Shown piece by piece: positions 8,013 through 17,151 of a stretch of DNA of 52,592 nucleotides. The DNA is from Acidobacteriota bacterium. GTDB taxonomy: Bacteria > Acidobacteriota > Vicinamibacteria > Vicinamibacterales > CAVVIG01. The notes below the pieces were generated by a model. That model saw only the letters and a program-made list of their open reading frames with translations. It was not told where the DNA came from and made no database searches. Numbering within the stretch: the stretch's first letter is position 1; each line of letters opens with the position of its first letter. A program made the translations under genes and the position numbers. Where the stretch lies: positions 1-52,592 of the forward strand of contig JADGOC010000009.1 in the NCBI GenBank assembly GCA_017883165.1, given 5' to 3'.

Positions 8013-10745
8013 GTGGCCATGGCACTACTCGACCGATTCAAAGCGCAACCTCGTCACAAGCATCCCGATCCCGCCGTGCGGCTGGCGTTTGTCGCCGAGC
8101 TGCCGATCGACGAGCGCGAACAGCTCGCGGCGATGGCGCGCGAGGACGAGGAGCCGCGCGTGCGGCGCGCGGCGACGGCGAAGCTGATGGATCCGGCGGC
8201 GCTGGCGGGCGTCGCGCGCGACGACCGCGACGAAGCCGTGCGAAGCCAGGCGGTCGACATGCTGCGCGACATCGCGCTCGAGGCGTTCGAGGGCGTCGGC
8301 GAGGCCGAGAGCCTCGCGGCCGTCGAGGCGCTGGCCTCGCTCGGCGACCCGAAGACGCTGGCCCTCGTCGCCAAGAGCGCGGCGCGTGAGGGGGTGGCGC
8401 GGGCGGCGCTCACGAGCGTCAGCGACGTGCGGGCGCTCGGGTCGATTGCGCGCCACGGGTCGTTCGAGGCGCTGCGCGCGGCGGCGCTCGACCGCGTGCA
8501 GGATCACAGCGAGGTCCTCGCCGTCGCGATGAACAGCGATTTCAAGGACACGGCGCTCGCGGCGCTCGACCGTGTGTCCAGCCGCGAGGATCTCGAGCGC
8601 GTGGCGGAGCGCGCGAAGAACAAGAGTGCCGTCAAACGCGCGCGCGCCTCCGTCCGCGATCTGGACGCGCGGGCCGCCGCCGAAGCCGCGGCCGCCGCGA
8701 CAGTTGAGCCGCCGGCGCCCGATCCGCGGGACGCCGTTCGCGCGCAGATCGAAGAGGCGTCGCTCGCCGTGCAACGCGTGCAGGACGCGGCTCGTGCGGA
8801 AGCCGCGCGCGCGCAAGAGGCCGAGCGGATCCTGGCGAACGCCGAAGCCGCGCGCCAGCGCGAGGAGCGGAAGGCCGCCGAGCGCATGCGCATCGAGGCC
8901 GACGCGCAGAAAGAGAGCGAACGCCGTCACGGGCGTCTCGCCGAGCTCGCCGCCGAAGGGGACGCCGCCGCGGGCGACGCCGACCTCGCGTCGGCGCGCC
9001 GCCGGTTGACCGTCGCCCGGCGTGAGTGGAAGGACGTCACCGACGGCATCAGCGCGATCGATCCGGCCCTGGCCGAGCGTTTTGCGGCCGCCGAGGCGAG
9101 ACTGACCGCGCGCGACACCGAGGCGCACGAAACCGACGCGCGCCTTCGCCGCGAGGCGCTGGCGCGGTTGCAGCAGCTCGCGGCGCGCGTCGATCCGCTC
9201 GCGGCCAAAGCCGACCTGTCGCTCAAGGCGGGCGAGCGGGCGCTGCACGACGTGCGCGCGGCGCTCGCCGATGTGCCGTCACTGCCGTCCAAACGCGAGT
9301 ACGACGACCTCGTCCGCCGGCTGAAGGCGGCGCAGTCGGCGCTGACGCCGAAGGTACAGGAGCTGCGCGAAGCCGAAGAATGGAAGCGTTTCGCGAACGC
9401 CGGCGTGCAGGAACAGCTCTGCGCACGCATGGAAGCGCTGCGCGCGCTCGAGGATCCCGAGGAGCTCGCCAAAGAGATCCGCCAACTCCAGGAGCAGTGG
9501 CGTCAGGTCGCCGACGTGCCTCGCGCGCAGGGCGAAGCGCTCTGGCGGCGCTTCAAGGTGGCGCACGACGAGGTGTGGCCGCGCTGCGAAGCGCACTTCG
9601 CGGCGCAGGCCGAAGCCCGCGCGGCCAGTCTCGTGGCCAAGGTGGCCTTGTGCGAGCGCGCCGAAGCGTTGTCCGAGTCCAGGAACTGGATTCAGACGGC
9701 CGACGAGATCAAGCGTCTGCAAGCCGAGTGGAAGACGATCGGTCCGGTCACCCGCGGCCAGGAAAAGGCCATCTGGGACCGCTTCCGCGTTGCCTGCGAT
9801 CGCTTCTTCACGCGGCGCCACGAAGATCTCGTCCAGCGCAAGACGATGTGGGCGGAGAATTACGGGAAGAAAGAAGCGCTGGCGGTGCAAGCCGAAGCGC
9901 TCGCGCAGTCGACGGATTGGGAAGCCGCCGCCTCCGGGATCAAGCGGCTCCAGGCGGAGTGGAAGACGATCGGTCCGGTGAAGAAGACGCGTTCGGAAGC
10001 GATCTGGCAGCGCTTTCGCGGTGCATGCGATCTGTTCTTCAGCCGCTACGCGCAGCGCCATGACATCGCCAAAGCCGAACGGGTGGCGGCGCGCGAAGCG
10101 ATCTGCGCGGAGCTGGAGGCGCTGGCAGTCGTCAGTCCTCAGTCGTCCGACGATACTCCGGGGTCGCCAGTCGACAGTTCAGAGTCACCAGTCACCAGCC
10201 AGCAAGCACCTGTCGATCTGGGCCTCACCGTTCGCGGCCTTCGCTCGAAGTGGCAGCAGGAGATTGCGGCGCGCGGCGTCGATCGCGATCGCGCGATCGC
10301 GCTCGACGAGCGGTTTCAAGCGGCGTTCAACGGCGTGCTTGCGCGGTGGCCGGCTGCCTTCGCCGGCACCGAGCTCGATCCCAACACGAATCGCACGCGC
10401 ATGGAAGCGCTCGTCAAGCGGGTCGAGGATCTCGCCGCCTCGCTCCTCGGCGCGCCTGGCGCCGCGGCCGACACGGCGCTCTCGCCGACCACACGTCTGG
10501 CCTCGATGCTCAAGGAAGCGCTCGCCGCCAACACGATTGGCGGAAAGGTGGACCAGGAGAGCCGGTGGCGCGCCGCGCAGGAAGACGTGCGTCAGGCGCA
10601 GGCGAGCTGGGCGCGGATTGGCCCGGTCGCCGAAGAGACGCGCCGCGCGTTCGCCGATCGGTTTGCCCGCGCGTGCCGGCGGATTAACGAAGGGGCTGGA
10701 CGGGCAGGAGCGGCTGGAAAGGCGGCCCGTCCCGCCCTCACTTGA
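8013..10745 (+). CDS. DUF349 repeat protein with HEAT-like N-terminus
   Basis: A 910-residue cytoplasmic protein of unknown biochemical role. Residues 1-210 consist of short alpha-helical HEAT-like units (for example DPKTLALVAKSAAREGVARA). Residues about 215-330 are a highly charged coiled coil rich in Ala, Glu and Arg. At least two clear DUF349 repeats follow, near residues 565-600 and 641-676, each with RLQAEWKTIGPV and a following WxRFRxACD.FF motif. Weaker copies lie on either side. The start is GTG 8013 or ATG 8019, one base after the peroxiredoxin stop, so the two genes are probably co-transcribed. Residues about 705-732 come from a low-complexity DNA insertion (see 10128-10212). The 3' end overlaps the convergent FKBP gene by eight bases. 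Confidence 0.8.
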   Translation: MAMALLDRFKAQPRHKHPDPAVRLAFVAELPIDEREQLAAMAREDEEPRVRRAATAKLMDPAALAGVARDDRDEAVRSQAVDMLRDIALEAFEGVGEAESLAAVEALASLGDPKTLALVAKSAAREGVARAALTSVSDVRALGSIARHGSFEALRAAALDRVQDHSEVLAVAMNSDFKDTALAALDRVSSREDLERVAERAKNKSAVKRARASVRDLDARAAAEAAAAATVEPPAPDPRDAVRAQIEEASLAVQRVQDAARAEAARAQEAERILANAEAARQREERKAAERMRIEADAQKESERRHGRLAELAAEGDAAAGDADLASARRRLTVARREWKDVTDGISAIDPALAERFAAAEARLTARDTEAHETDARLRREALARLQQLAARVDPLAAKADLSLKAGERALHDVRAALADVPSLPSKREYDDLVRRLKAAQSALTPKVQELREAEEWKRFANAGVQEQLCARMEALRALEDPEELAKEIRQLQEQWRQVADVPRAQGEALWRRFKVAHDEVWPRCEAHFAAQAEARAASLVAKVALCERAEALSESRNWIQTADEIKRLQAEWKTIGPVTRGQEKAIWDRFRVACDRFFTRRHEDLVQRKTMWAENYGKKEALAVQAEALAQSTDWEAAASGIKRLQAEWKTIGPVKKTRSEAIWQRFRGACDLFFSRYAQRHDIAKAERVAAREAICAELEALAVVSPQSSDDTPGSPVDSSESPVTSQQAPVDLGLTVRGLRSKWQQEIAARGVDRDRAIALDERFQAAFNGVLARWPAAFAGTELDPNTNRTRMEALVKRVEDLAASLLGAPGAAADTALSPTTRLASMLKEALAANTIGGKVDQESRWRAAQEDVRQAQASWARIGPVAEETRRAFADRFARACRRINEGAGRAGAAGKAARPALT
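10128..10212. repeat. CAGTC-type low-complexity insertion within the DUF349 gene
   Basis: A run of degenerate AGTC/CAGT units (GTCGTCAGTCCTCAGTCGTC and later CACCAGTCACCAGCC) interrupts otherwise GC-rich, Ala/Glu-coding DNA. It encodes a Ser/Pro/Asp/Thr linker, VVSPQSSDDTPGSPVDSSES, between DUF349 units. The base and amino-acid composition differ sharply from the flanks. It looks like an in-frame simple-sequence expansion. Confidence 0.6.
10694..10732. repeat. Hairpin at convergent 3' ends, related to the glnN hairpin
   Basis: The inverted repeat GGACGGGC (10698-10705) and GCCCGTCC (10725-10732) lies at the very end of the DUF349 gene, just ahead of the convergent FKBP stop. The 16 bases at 10694-10709 match the arm of the glnN hairpin (3425-3440) at 15 positions, and GGCTGGA recurs at 10712-10718. 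It may serve as a bidirectional terminator and may be a second dispersed repeat family. Confidence 0.5.
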
Positions 10746-11529
10746 TCGCGATCAACTCCACGTCGAACACCAGCATCCCGTACGGCGCGGTCTGTCCCTT
10801 GTACGCGAGGCTTTCGGGAATCCAGAACCGCATCTTCTGGCCTTCGACCATCAACTGCAGCCCTTCGGTCCACCCGGCGATGACCTGGTCCAGCGGAAAT
10901 GTCGCCGGTTGGCCGCGCGTGACGGAGCTGTCGAACATCTTCCCGTCCGTCGTCCATCCGGTGTAGTGCACCGTGACGGTATTGCTCGGTTTCGGGTGGC
11001 GTCCGCCGACGCCGTCGCTCAGCGCTTTGTAGGCGAGGCCGCTCGGCGTGTGCTTCGCGTCGCTCGGCGGCGCCTTAAAGTCGGCCGGCGGGCGGTTGGG
11101 CATGTTGATCAACTCGACGTCGAAGACCAGCATCCCCGCGGGCTTTCCCACCTGCCCCTTGTATGCGAGCGACTCGGGAATCCACAGCCGGCGCTTCTCG
11201 CCGACGACCATCTGCTGAAGCCCTTCGCCGAACCCGGCGATCACGCCCTTGACGGGGAACGTCGACGGCGTGCCGCGCGCCACGGAGCTGTCGAACATGG
11301 TGCCGTCGGTATGCCAGCCGGTGTAATGCACGGTGACCAAATCGGCGGGCGTTGGATGGTCGTGTCCGGTACCCGGCTTGATGATCTTCGCTGCGAGCCC
11401 TGACGCCGTTTTCACGGCGTCGGCCGGCGGTGCCGCGACGTCGGAGGGCGGCGGAATCGTGTTCGTGGTGGTTTGAGCGGAGAGCGTGATCGACGCGAGC
11501 ACAACGGCAGACGCAGCCAGTAGACGCAT
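10738..11529 (-). CDS. Tandem-domain FKBP-type peptidyl-prolyl isomerase, exported
   Basis: Catalyses cis-trans isomerisation of prolyl bonds and probably acts in the periplasm. The ATG at 11529 (MRLLAASAVVLASITLSAQ) is favoured over the GTG at 11544 because AAAGGA (11536-11541) sits six bases upstream of it. The signal peptide is followed by two FKBP domains. Domain 1 has VTVHYTGWHTDGTMFDSS and FGEGLQQMVVGEKRRLWIP. Domain 2 repeats this as VTVHYTGWTTDGKMFDSS and WTEGLQLMVEGQKMRFWIP. Both end in MLVFDVELI. The two domains are similar enough to be an internal duplication. The gene converges on the DUF349 gene with an eight-base overlap. Confidence 0.92.
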   Translation of the reverse strand: MRLLAASAVVLASITLSAQTTTNTIPPPSDVAAPPADAVKTASGLAAKIIKPGTGHDHPTPADLVTVHYTGWHTDGTMFDSSVARGTPSTFPVKGVIAGFGEGLQQMVVGEKRRLWIPESLAYKGQVGKPAGMLVFDVELINMPNRPPADFKAPPSDAKHTPSGLAYKALSDGVGGRHPKPSNTVTVHYTGWTTDGKMFDSSVTRGQPATFPLDQVIAGWTEGLQLMVEGQKMRFWIPESLAYKGQTAPYGMLVFDVELIAIK

Positions 11530-11580
11530 CAGAAGTCCTTTCACTGATATTTTATTCTACGCGACGCGGCGTGATGTCGC

Positions 11581-14448
11581 TTATCGGCGCCGTTTCTGCA
11601 GTTCTTCCAGCCGCATCTTCAACGCTTCGAGCTTCTGCCCGGCTTCCCCGAGCTTGCCCTCCGCCGTCAGCCGCTGATAATCGGCGAGGTCGCGCGCGGC
11701 GTCCGCGATGAGCGCATTGACGTCGCCCGCGACCTCGGGCACGCCGGCAGCGGCTGGCGCCCGCGCGGCCGCCGGCGCGGCCGCGTTCGATCCCGGAGAT
11801 GTTGGCGCCTGGGGCGCTGACGCCGAGAGAGATGAAGCGGCGCCGCCGAACAGGCCCGCCATCGCCGCCTCGAACGTCGGCCCGTACGCGAGCCGATCCT
11901 GCAGCGCGAGCACGACGAGCCGCAGCTCGGGCATCGGGCTGCGCTCGGCCTGCAGATAAATCGGTTCCGCGTAGAGCAGCGCCCGGCCAATCGGGATCAC
12001 GAGCAGGTTCCCTCGGCGCACGTGCGATCCCTGCTGGTTCCACAACGACAGCTGCCCGGAGAGCTGCGCGTTTTGGTCGATGCGCGCTTCGATCTGCAGC
12101 GGGCCGTCGACGAGCTTGGTTTTCGGAAAATCGAAGACCATCGCCGTGCCGTAATGCTCGCCGTCGCTGCGGCCGGCAATCCAGCCGATCAGGTTGTTGC
12201 GGTTCGCCGGCGTGAACGGCAGGATCTCGACGAATTCCGTCGCCGCTTCTCCCGGGAGCTTCATCAGCACGAAGTTGGGCTCCATCGGCAGCGCCGCCTG
12301 CGATCCCTGCGAGGTCATGCCGACTTCGGACGCCACGCTCCACAGGTCTTCCCGGTTGTAGAAAACTTCCGGATCCGTCATGTGATACACGGAGTAGACG
12401 GAGGCCTGCAGCTTCAACAGCATCTCGGGATACCGCACGTGCTTGCGCAGCGCGGGCGGCATCGACGAGGCATCCTTGAAGAGGCTCGGAAAGATCCCAC
12501 GATATGCCGCGACGATCGGATCGTCCTCGTCGAACACATAGAAGGTCGTCGTCCCGTCGTAGGCATCGATGACGGCCTTCACGCTGTTGCGCATGTAGTT
12601 GATCGTGTCGGGTCCGAGCTCGTAGTGGCGCGAATACGGATAGGTGTCCGAGGTCGTGAACCCGTCCATCATCCACAGCAGCCGCCCGTCCTCGTTGACG
12701 ATGATGTAGGGATCGGGATCGAAGGTGAGGAACGGCGCGAGCGCCAGGACACGGTCGCGCACGCTGCGCCGCATCAGGAGCCGGCTCTCCGCCGTCACAT
12801 CGTCGCTGAAGGGAAGCTTGGCGAGATCGCCGCGATCGAGCGCGATCAAGAGTCGCCGGAAGAATCCGCCGAGCACGATGCCGCCCGTGCCTTCGTATGA
12901 CGTCAGGCTGTTGGTCTCGCCCTGCGGGTAGTTGAACTCTTTCTGCCGCGTCTTCACGTACACGTCGGTGGTCGTGAGCTCGCCGAAGTACACCTCGGGC
13001 CGCTTCACCGAAATGGACGGGATGGTGCTCTGCACCGGCATGTTGCTCAGGATGAGCGTCGGCAGTCCCTCGGACGTGAAGCCGTTCACCGGATTCATCG
13101 TCACGCCGTAGCCGTGCGTGTAGATCAGCTTCTCGTTGATCCAGTTGCGGCTGCTCTCGGGCAGCTTGTCGACGTTCAGCTCGCGCGTGGCGAGCATCAT
13201 CTGGCGCACGCTGCCGTCGATCTCGTAGCGATCGATGTCGATGTCGGGGAAGTCGTAATACGTGCGGATTTCCTGAATCTGCCGCAGCGTGTCCTGCAGG
13301 GCGTGCCAGTCCCAGAGGCGGATGTTCTGCAGGGTCGCCTGGTTGTTGGACGCGTCGGCCGCCTCGACGGTCGTCTCGGCCGGGAACGGGCGCTGCGCAA
13401 TGCGGTCGAGGCCGTAGGCCTGACGCGTCATCGCGATGTTGTTCGAGATGTACGGCTGCTCTTTGACCAGCTCGTTCGGCTTCACGATGAAGCTGCTGAC
13501 GTACCAGCCGAGCACGCCGACGACGACATAGCAGGTCGCGGCGGGAGCGACGGCGGCGACGAGCCAGCGCACGCGCGGCGCCGTGACGGCGTTGATCGCC
13601 GCCATCACCGCGCCGGCGGCGAGCGCGATCGACACCAGCAGCATCCCCGTCAGCGTGACGTGCGCGTCGGTATAGGTGACGCCAGCAAAGATCGTGTGAT
13701 CGACGAAGAGGTGCTCGAAGCGTCCGAGATAGACGTGCACGGCGAGCATCGACAGGAGCGCGGCGAACGCGAGCGAGAGGCCGCGCCAGCCGGCGCCGAG
13801 ATCGCCGCCGCGGTGGCGCCCCATCAGCGCGCGCGAGCCGCCGATGACGAAGACAAAGGCCACGGCGATGGCAAAGACGATCACGGTGAGCGTCATCAGC
13901 CAGCCGGCGATGAGCTGCCACGCCGGCAGCGTGAACAGATAGAAGGCGAGCGGCCGGCCGAAGATCGGATCGACGGTGGCGGCCTGGGCCGCGGCGGCGT
14001 GCAGCGCCTCGGGCCGCGCGCCGTACCAGTACAGCGCGAGCGTCGGCCACTCGGCCATCATCCCCGCGCCGGTGGCGGCCGCGATGGCGAGCGAGACGCC
14101 AAGCGCCATCAGCCGCAGGACCGGCTCGACCGGCACCTTCACCGGCTGGCCGTTGATCATGATGGCGCCGCCGGCGATCTCGGCGAGATCAGCCGGCTTC
14201 AGGGCGAGAAACGACCCGTACAGCACCAGAAACGTGACGGCCGCGAAGCCGGTGAAGACGGCGCCCTGCAGATTGAGCGTCTTCCAGAACACGGCGGAGT
14301 ACCCGAGCGACGCGAACCAGAGCGCGTCGACGTAGTAGGACAGGGTCGTGCTCCCGCCGAACAGCACCACGAAAATCGCGCCGAGGAGGAGCAGGCGGCC
14401 GCGGCGGCGCGGGCGCCGAGGGGGCGGCCAGTCGATCGTGTCAGCCAT
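11581..14448 (-). CDS. UPF0182 family membrane protein
   Basis: A 955-residue integral membrane protein of the UPF0182 (COG1615) family, whose function is unknown. The N-terminal third contains about seven hydrophobic segments (for example LLLLGAIFVVLFGGS and FTGFAAVTFLVLYGSFLAL). After it comes a large extracytoplasmic domain with the family's conserved stretches: PYISNNIAMTRQAYGLD, TRELNVDKLPESSRNWINEKL, YTHGYGVTMNPVNGF, and later GRSDGEHYGTAMVFDFPK. The C-terminus is an Ala/Pro-rich linker and a short charged coiled coil (KLEALKMRLEELQKRRR). It starts with ATG at 14448, 93 bases after the molybdenum hydroxylase stop on the same strand, so read-through from that operon is possible but not shown. 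Confidence 0.9.
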   Translation of the reverse strand: MADTIDWPPPRRPRRRGRLLLLGAIFVVLFGGSTTLSYYVDALWFASLGYSAVFWKTLNLQGAVFTGFAAVTFLVLYGSFLALKPADLAEIAGGAIMINGQPVKVPVEPVLRLMALGVSLAIAAATGAGMMAEWPTLALYWYGARPEALHAAAAQAATVDPIFGRPLAFYLFTLPAWQLIAGWLMTLTVIVFAIAVAFVFVIGGSRALMGRHRGGDLGAGWRGLSLAFAALLSMLAVHVYLGRFEHLFVDHTIFAGVTYTDAHVTLTGMLLVSIALAAGAVMAAINAVTAPRVRWLVAAVAPAATCYVVVGVLGWYVSSFIVKPNELVKEQPYISNNIAMTRQAYGLDRIAQRPFPAETTVEAADASNNQATLQNIRLWDWHALQDTLRQIQEIRTYYDFPDIDIDRYEIDGSVRQMMLATRELNVDKLPESSRNWINEKLIYTHGYGVTMNPVNGFTSEGLPTLILSNMPVQSTIPSISVKRPEVYFGELTTTDVYVKTRQKEFNYPQGETNSLTSYEGTGGIVLGGFFRRLLIALDRGDLAKLPFSDDVTAESRLLMRRSVRDRVLALAPFLTFDPDPYIIVNEDGRLLWMMDGFTTSDTYPYSRHYELGPDTINYMRNSVKAVIDAYDGTTTFYVFDEDDPIVAAYRGIFPSLFKDASSMPPALRKHVRYPEMLLKLQASVYSVYHMTDPEVFYNREDLWSVASEVGMTSQGSQAALPMEPNFVLMKLPGEAATEFVEILPFTPANRNNLIGWIAGRSDGEHYGTAMVFDFPKTKLVDGPLQIEARIDQNAQLSGQLSLWNQQGSHVRRGNLLVIPIGRALLYAEPIYLQAERSPMPELRLVVLALQDRLAYGPTFEAAMAGLFGGAASSLSASAPQAPTSPGSNAAAPAAARAPAAAGVPEVAGDVNALIADAARDLADYQRLTAEGKLGEAGQKLEALKMRLEELQKRRR

Positions 14449-14541
14449 TCGCGATCGATTATAGGCCCAGCTGAATCTCGCGCGGCGCGCGCGGGGCCAG
14501 AATCTGCCCGAGCCTGTCGTTCGACGGGATGGACGGTCCGA

Positions 14542-16677
14542 CTACTGGTTGGTTGATGCCGGAAGACCGTGCGGGACGAGCGGCAGCGCACGCAGGCGCG
14601 TGCCGGTGGCGCTGAAGATGGCGTTGCCGATGGCCGGCGCGAGGCCGACCATTGGTGTCTCGCCGGCGCCGGCCGGCGGCAGATCGCGGCGATCGAGCAG
14701 GATGACGTCGATCGGAGGGACGTCGCTGAAGCGCGGCAGCCGGTATTGCGCGAAATGGCCGTTGGTCAGCCTTCCGTTCTCGAAGCCGATCGCTTCGAAC
14801 AGGGCGCCGCCCAGGCCCTGGATGATGGCGCCTTCCACCTGATTGTTCAGGCCGTTGGGATTCACGATGGCGCCGCATTCGAACGCGACGGTGACGCGGA
14901 CGAGTGTCACCGCGCCACGTGCCACGCGCACTTCCACGCAGCAGGCCGTGTAGCCGCCCTTCTCGACGCCACACGCCAGGCCGATGCCGGTGGCGTTGGC
15001 CTTCCAGCCGAACTTGTCCGTTGCGGCCTTGAGGACCGCGACGAGTCGGTCGTCGCGCAGGTTCTTCAGCCGGAAGGCGAGCGGATCGATGCCGGCGGCG
15101 TGCGCGACCTCGTCCATGTGCGACTCGCGCGCGAAGTGATTGGCCACCGCTGCGAGCCCGCGATACGAGCCCTGGCGCAGCGGCGATTGCGCCGGATGGA
15201 ACACGATGCGCTGATTGGCGACGTCGTACGGCGTGCCAATCGCCGCCGGACCGGAATTGTAGTTGTGATAGTCCCAGGCCGTGACGACGCCGTCCTTCTG
15301 CGCGGCGGCGTGGATCTCGATCACGCCGGCGGGGCGGAAGTACGCCCACGCGAATTCTTCTTCGCGCGTCCACACGAGCTTGACCGGCTTGCCGGCCGCC
15401 CGCGCGAGGCGTGCCGCCTCGATCGCGGCGTCGCCGGTGTGCTTGCCGCCGTAGGCCGAGCCGGTGTCGGGCACGATGACGCGGGCCTTGTCCGGCGCCA
15501 CATGGAACGCGTCCACCAGCTCCTGCTGCACGCCGAACGGCCGCTGGGTGCCGGTCCACACCGTGACGCGGCCATCCTGCCACTCCGCCACCGCGGCGCG
15601 CGGCTCGAGCGGCGCGTGCGCGATGTAGGCGACCGTGTATTCGGCGTCGACCTTCAGCGGTCCGCGCGTCAGCGCCTCGTCCACCGACCCGGCGATGATG
15701 GGCGAGCCGGCGTTGCCGTCGGCCGGCCTCTTCAAATCCGTGAACAGCGTCCGCGCGGACGCGCCGGATCCGGCGGTCCACTCGGCTTTGATCGCCAAGG
15801 CGGCCTGGCCGGCGGCAGTGGCAGTCGGCGCGGCGACGCCGAGAAAATTGCCGTCGTGCACCACGACCACGCCGGGCATCGCCTCGGCGGCGCTCGCGTC
15901 CACGCGCGCCAGCGTCGCGCCGTACGACGGCGGACGCACGATCCGCCCGTACAACAGACCCTCAGGCGTCATGTCCGACGTGTAACGATGGCGCCCCGTG
16001 ACGATATCGCGGCCATTTATTTTCGGCACCGCGGTGCCGGCGACCGCCCAGTCCTTCGGCGACTCGAGCACCGTCTTCTCGCTGACGGTGGCGACGAGCG
16101 GCGCGTTTTTCACGAGCTCGCCAAATCCAATCGACTGCGCCGCGCCCGATCCCTGGACGCGGCCATCCTTCACGGTGACCGCGTCGCGCGCGATGTTCCA
16201 CTGCGCGGCCGCACGGCTCGCGAGCACCTCGCGTGCCGCCGCCGCCACCTTCCGCAACTGCAAATTCATCGTCGGCGTCGTCCGGCTGCCGAACGTGCCC
16301 TGGTCGTAGGGCGTCCGGCCGGTGTCGGCCATCACGAGCGTGACGGCGGCGATCGGAACTTTGAGCTCTTCGGCGATAGCCTGGGTCAGCGACGTGCGGA
16401 TGTTCTGACCGAGCTCCACCTTGCCGGTGAACGCGGTAACGGCACCGTCCTCGCCGATGTGCAGCCAGGCGTTGACGTCGGCCGGCATGCGATCGCGATC
16501 GCCGCCGCCGCGTCCCGATTCCTGCTGCGCGCTGAGGACACCGTCGCGCGGAACGACCAGGAGGACGAGCAGCCCCGTGCTGAACGATTTCAGGAAATCG
16601 CGGCGATCGACTTCGAAGCGGTAGCGCGGCCCTTCGAAGAGCTCGTAGCGCTCGAGCTCGATATCAGGCTCTGGCAT
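14542..16677 (-). CDS. Molybdopterin-binding subunit, xanthine dehydrogenase/isoquinoline oxidoreductase family
   Basis: Large catalytic subunit of a molybdenum hydroxylase that inserts water-derived oxygen into an aldehyde or N-heterocycle; the substrate is unknown. The ATG at 16677 is chosen because it overlaps the 2Fe-2S gene by 14 bases and places a twin-arginine motif, RRDFLKSFSTG, near residue 23 before a hydrophobic segment. This indicates Tat export of the folded, cofactor-loaded enzyme. Later blocks fit the IorB-type arrangement: ELGQNIRTSLTQAIAEEL, GTFGSRTTP, GSAYGGKHTGDAAIEAARLA, GSYRGLAAVANHFARES, and the Moco-site Glu in GAGETPMVGLAPAIGNA near the C-terminus. It is the last gene of a set with a 2Fe-2S subunit and two cytochromes c, so electrons probably pass from Moco through 2Fe-2S to the cytochromes. 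Confidence 0.9.
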   Translation of the reverse strand: MPEPDIELERYELFEGPRYRFEVDRRDFLKSFSTGLLVLLVVPRDGVLSAQQESGRGGGDRDRMPADVNAWLHIGEDGAVTAFTGKVELGQNIRTSLTQAIAEELKVPIAAVTLVMADTGRTPYDQGTFGSRTTPTMNLQLRKVAAAAREVLASRAAAQWNIARDAVTVKDGRVQGSGAAQSIGFGELVKNAPLVATVSEKTVLESPKDWAVAGTAVPKINGRDIVTGRHRYTSDMTPEGLLYGRIVRPPSYGATLARVDASAAEAMPGVVVVHDGNFLGVAAPTATAAGQAALAIKAEWTAGSGASARTLFTDLKRPADGNAGSPIIAGSVDEALTRGPLKVDAEYTVAYIAHAPLEPRAAVAEWQDGRVTVWTGTQRPFGVQQELVDAFHVAPDKARVIVPDTGSAYGGKHTGDAAIEAARLARAAGKPVKLVWTREEEFAWAYFRPAGVIEIHAAAQKDGVVTAWDYHNYNSGPAAIGTPYDVANQRIVFHPAQSPLRQGSYRGLAAVANHFARESHMDEVAHAAGIDPLAFRLKNLRDDRLVAVLKAATDKFGWKANATGIGLACGVEKGGYTACCVEVRVARGAVTLVRVTVAFECGAIVNPNGLNNQVEGAIIQGLGGALFEAIGFENGRLTNGHFAQYRLPRFSDVPPIDVILLDRRDLPPAGAGETPMVGLAPAIGNAIFSATGTRLRALPLVPHGLPASTNQ

Positions 16678-17125
16678 GCGCAGCTTCCTTGATCGCGGCG
16701 ACAATACGCGGATACGTCCCGCAGCGGCAGACATTCCGGTCCATCGCCTTGACGATCGCCTCGTCGGTTAAATCAGCAGTAGACGCGAGCAGGCCAACCC
16801 CCGCCATGATCATCCCGGGCGTGCAGTAGCCGCACTGCATCGCCTCGTGCTTGAGGAACGCCTCCTGCAGCGGGTGCAGACGGCCGTTGCTCTCGAGCGA
16901 CTCGATTGTACTGACGGATTTGTCCTGCACGAGCGACGCGCGGGCCTGGCACGACCTCACCGGCAGGCCGTCGATGAGGACCGTGCACGCGCCGCACTGG
17001 CCTTCACCGCAGCCGTATTTGGTGCCCGTCAGGCCGAGCTGATCGCGCAGAACCGACAGAAGCGTTTGAGTCGGCGTGACGTCCACTTCATGGGTGGCGC
17101 CGTTCACGCGGAGCGAGACTTTCAT
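16664..17125 (-). CDS. 2Fe-2S subunit of the molybdenum hydroxylase
   Basis: Small electron-transfer subunit of 153 residues with two [2Fe-2S] sites. The plant-ferredoxin-type site is KYGCGEGQCGACTVLIDG with the fourth Cys in RSCQ. The alpha-helical site is MQCGYCTPGM with RNVCRCGTYPRI. This Cys pattern is diagnostic for the xanthine dehydrogenase/aldehyde oxidoreductase family. It has no export signal of its own, so it probably rides with the Tat-targeted large subunit. It starts with ATG at 17125, 27 bases after the monoheme cytochrome stop, and overlaps the large subunit start by 14 bases. Confidence 0.95.
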   Translation of the reverse strand: MKVSLRVNGATHEVDVTPTQTLLSVLRDQLGLTGTKYGCGEGQCGACTVLIDGLPVRSCQARASLVQDKSVSTIESLESNGRLHPLQEAFLKHEAMQCGYCTPGMIMAGVGLLASTADLTDEAIVKAMDRNVCRCGTYPRIVAAIKEAAHARA

Positions 17126-17151
17126 GATCGCAGCCTATGTTACTCCCACGC

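Noticed and set aside
11552-14050. 832-residue minus-strand frame overlapping the UPF0182 gene
   Set aside because: Same strand but a different frame from UPF0182, almost entirely Arg/Ala; no motif.
13114-14556. 480-residue plus-strand frame
   Set aside because: Antisense to UPF0182 and low in hydrophobic or motif content; a shadow.
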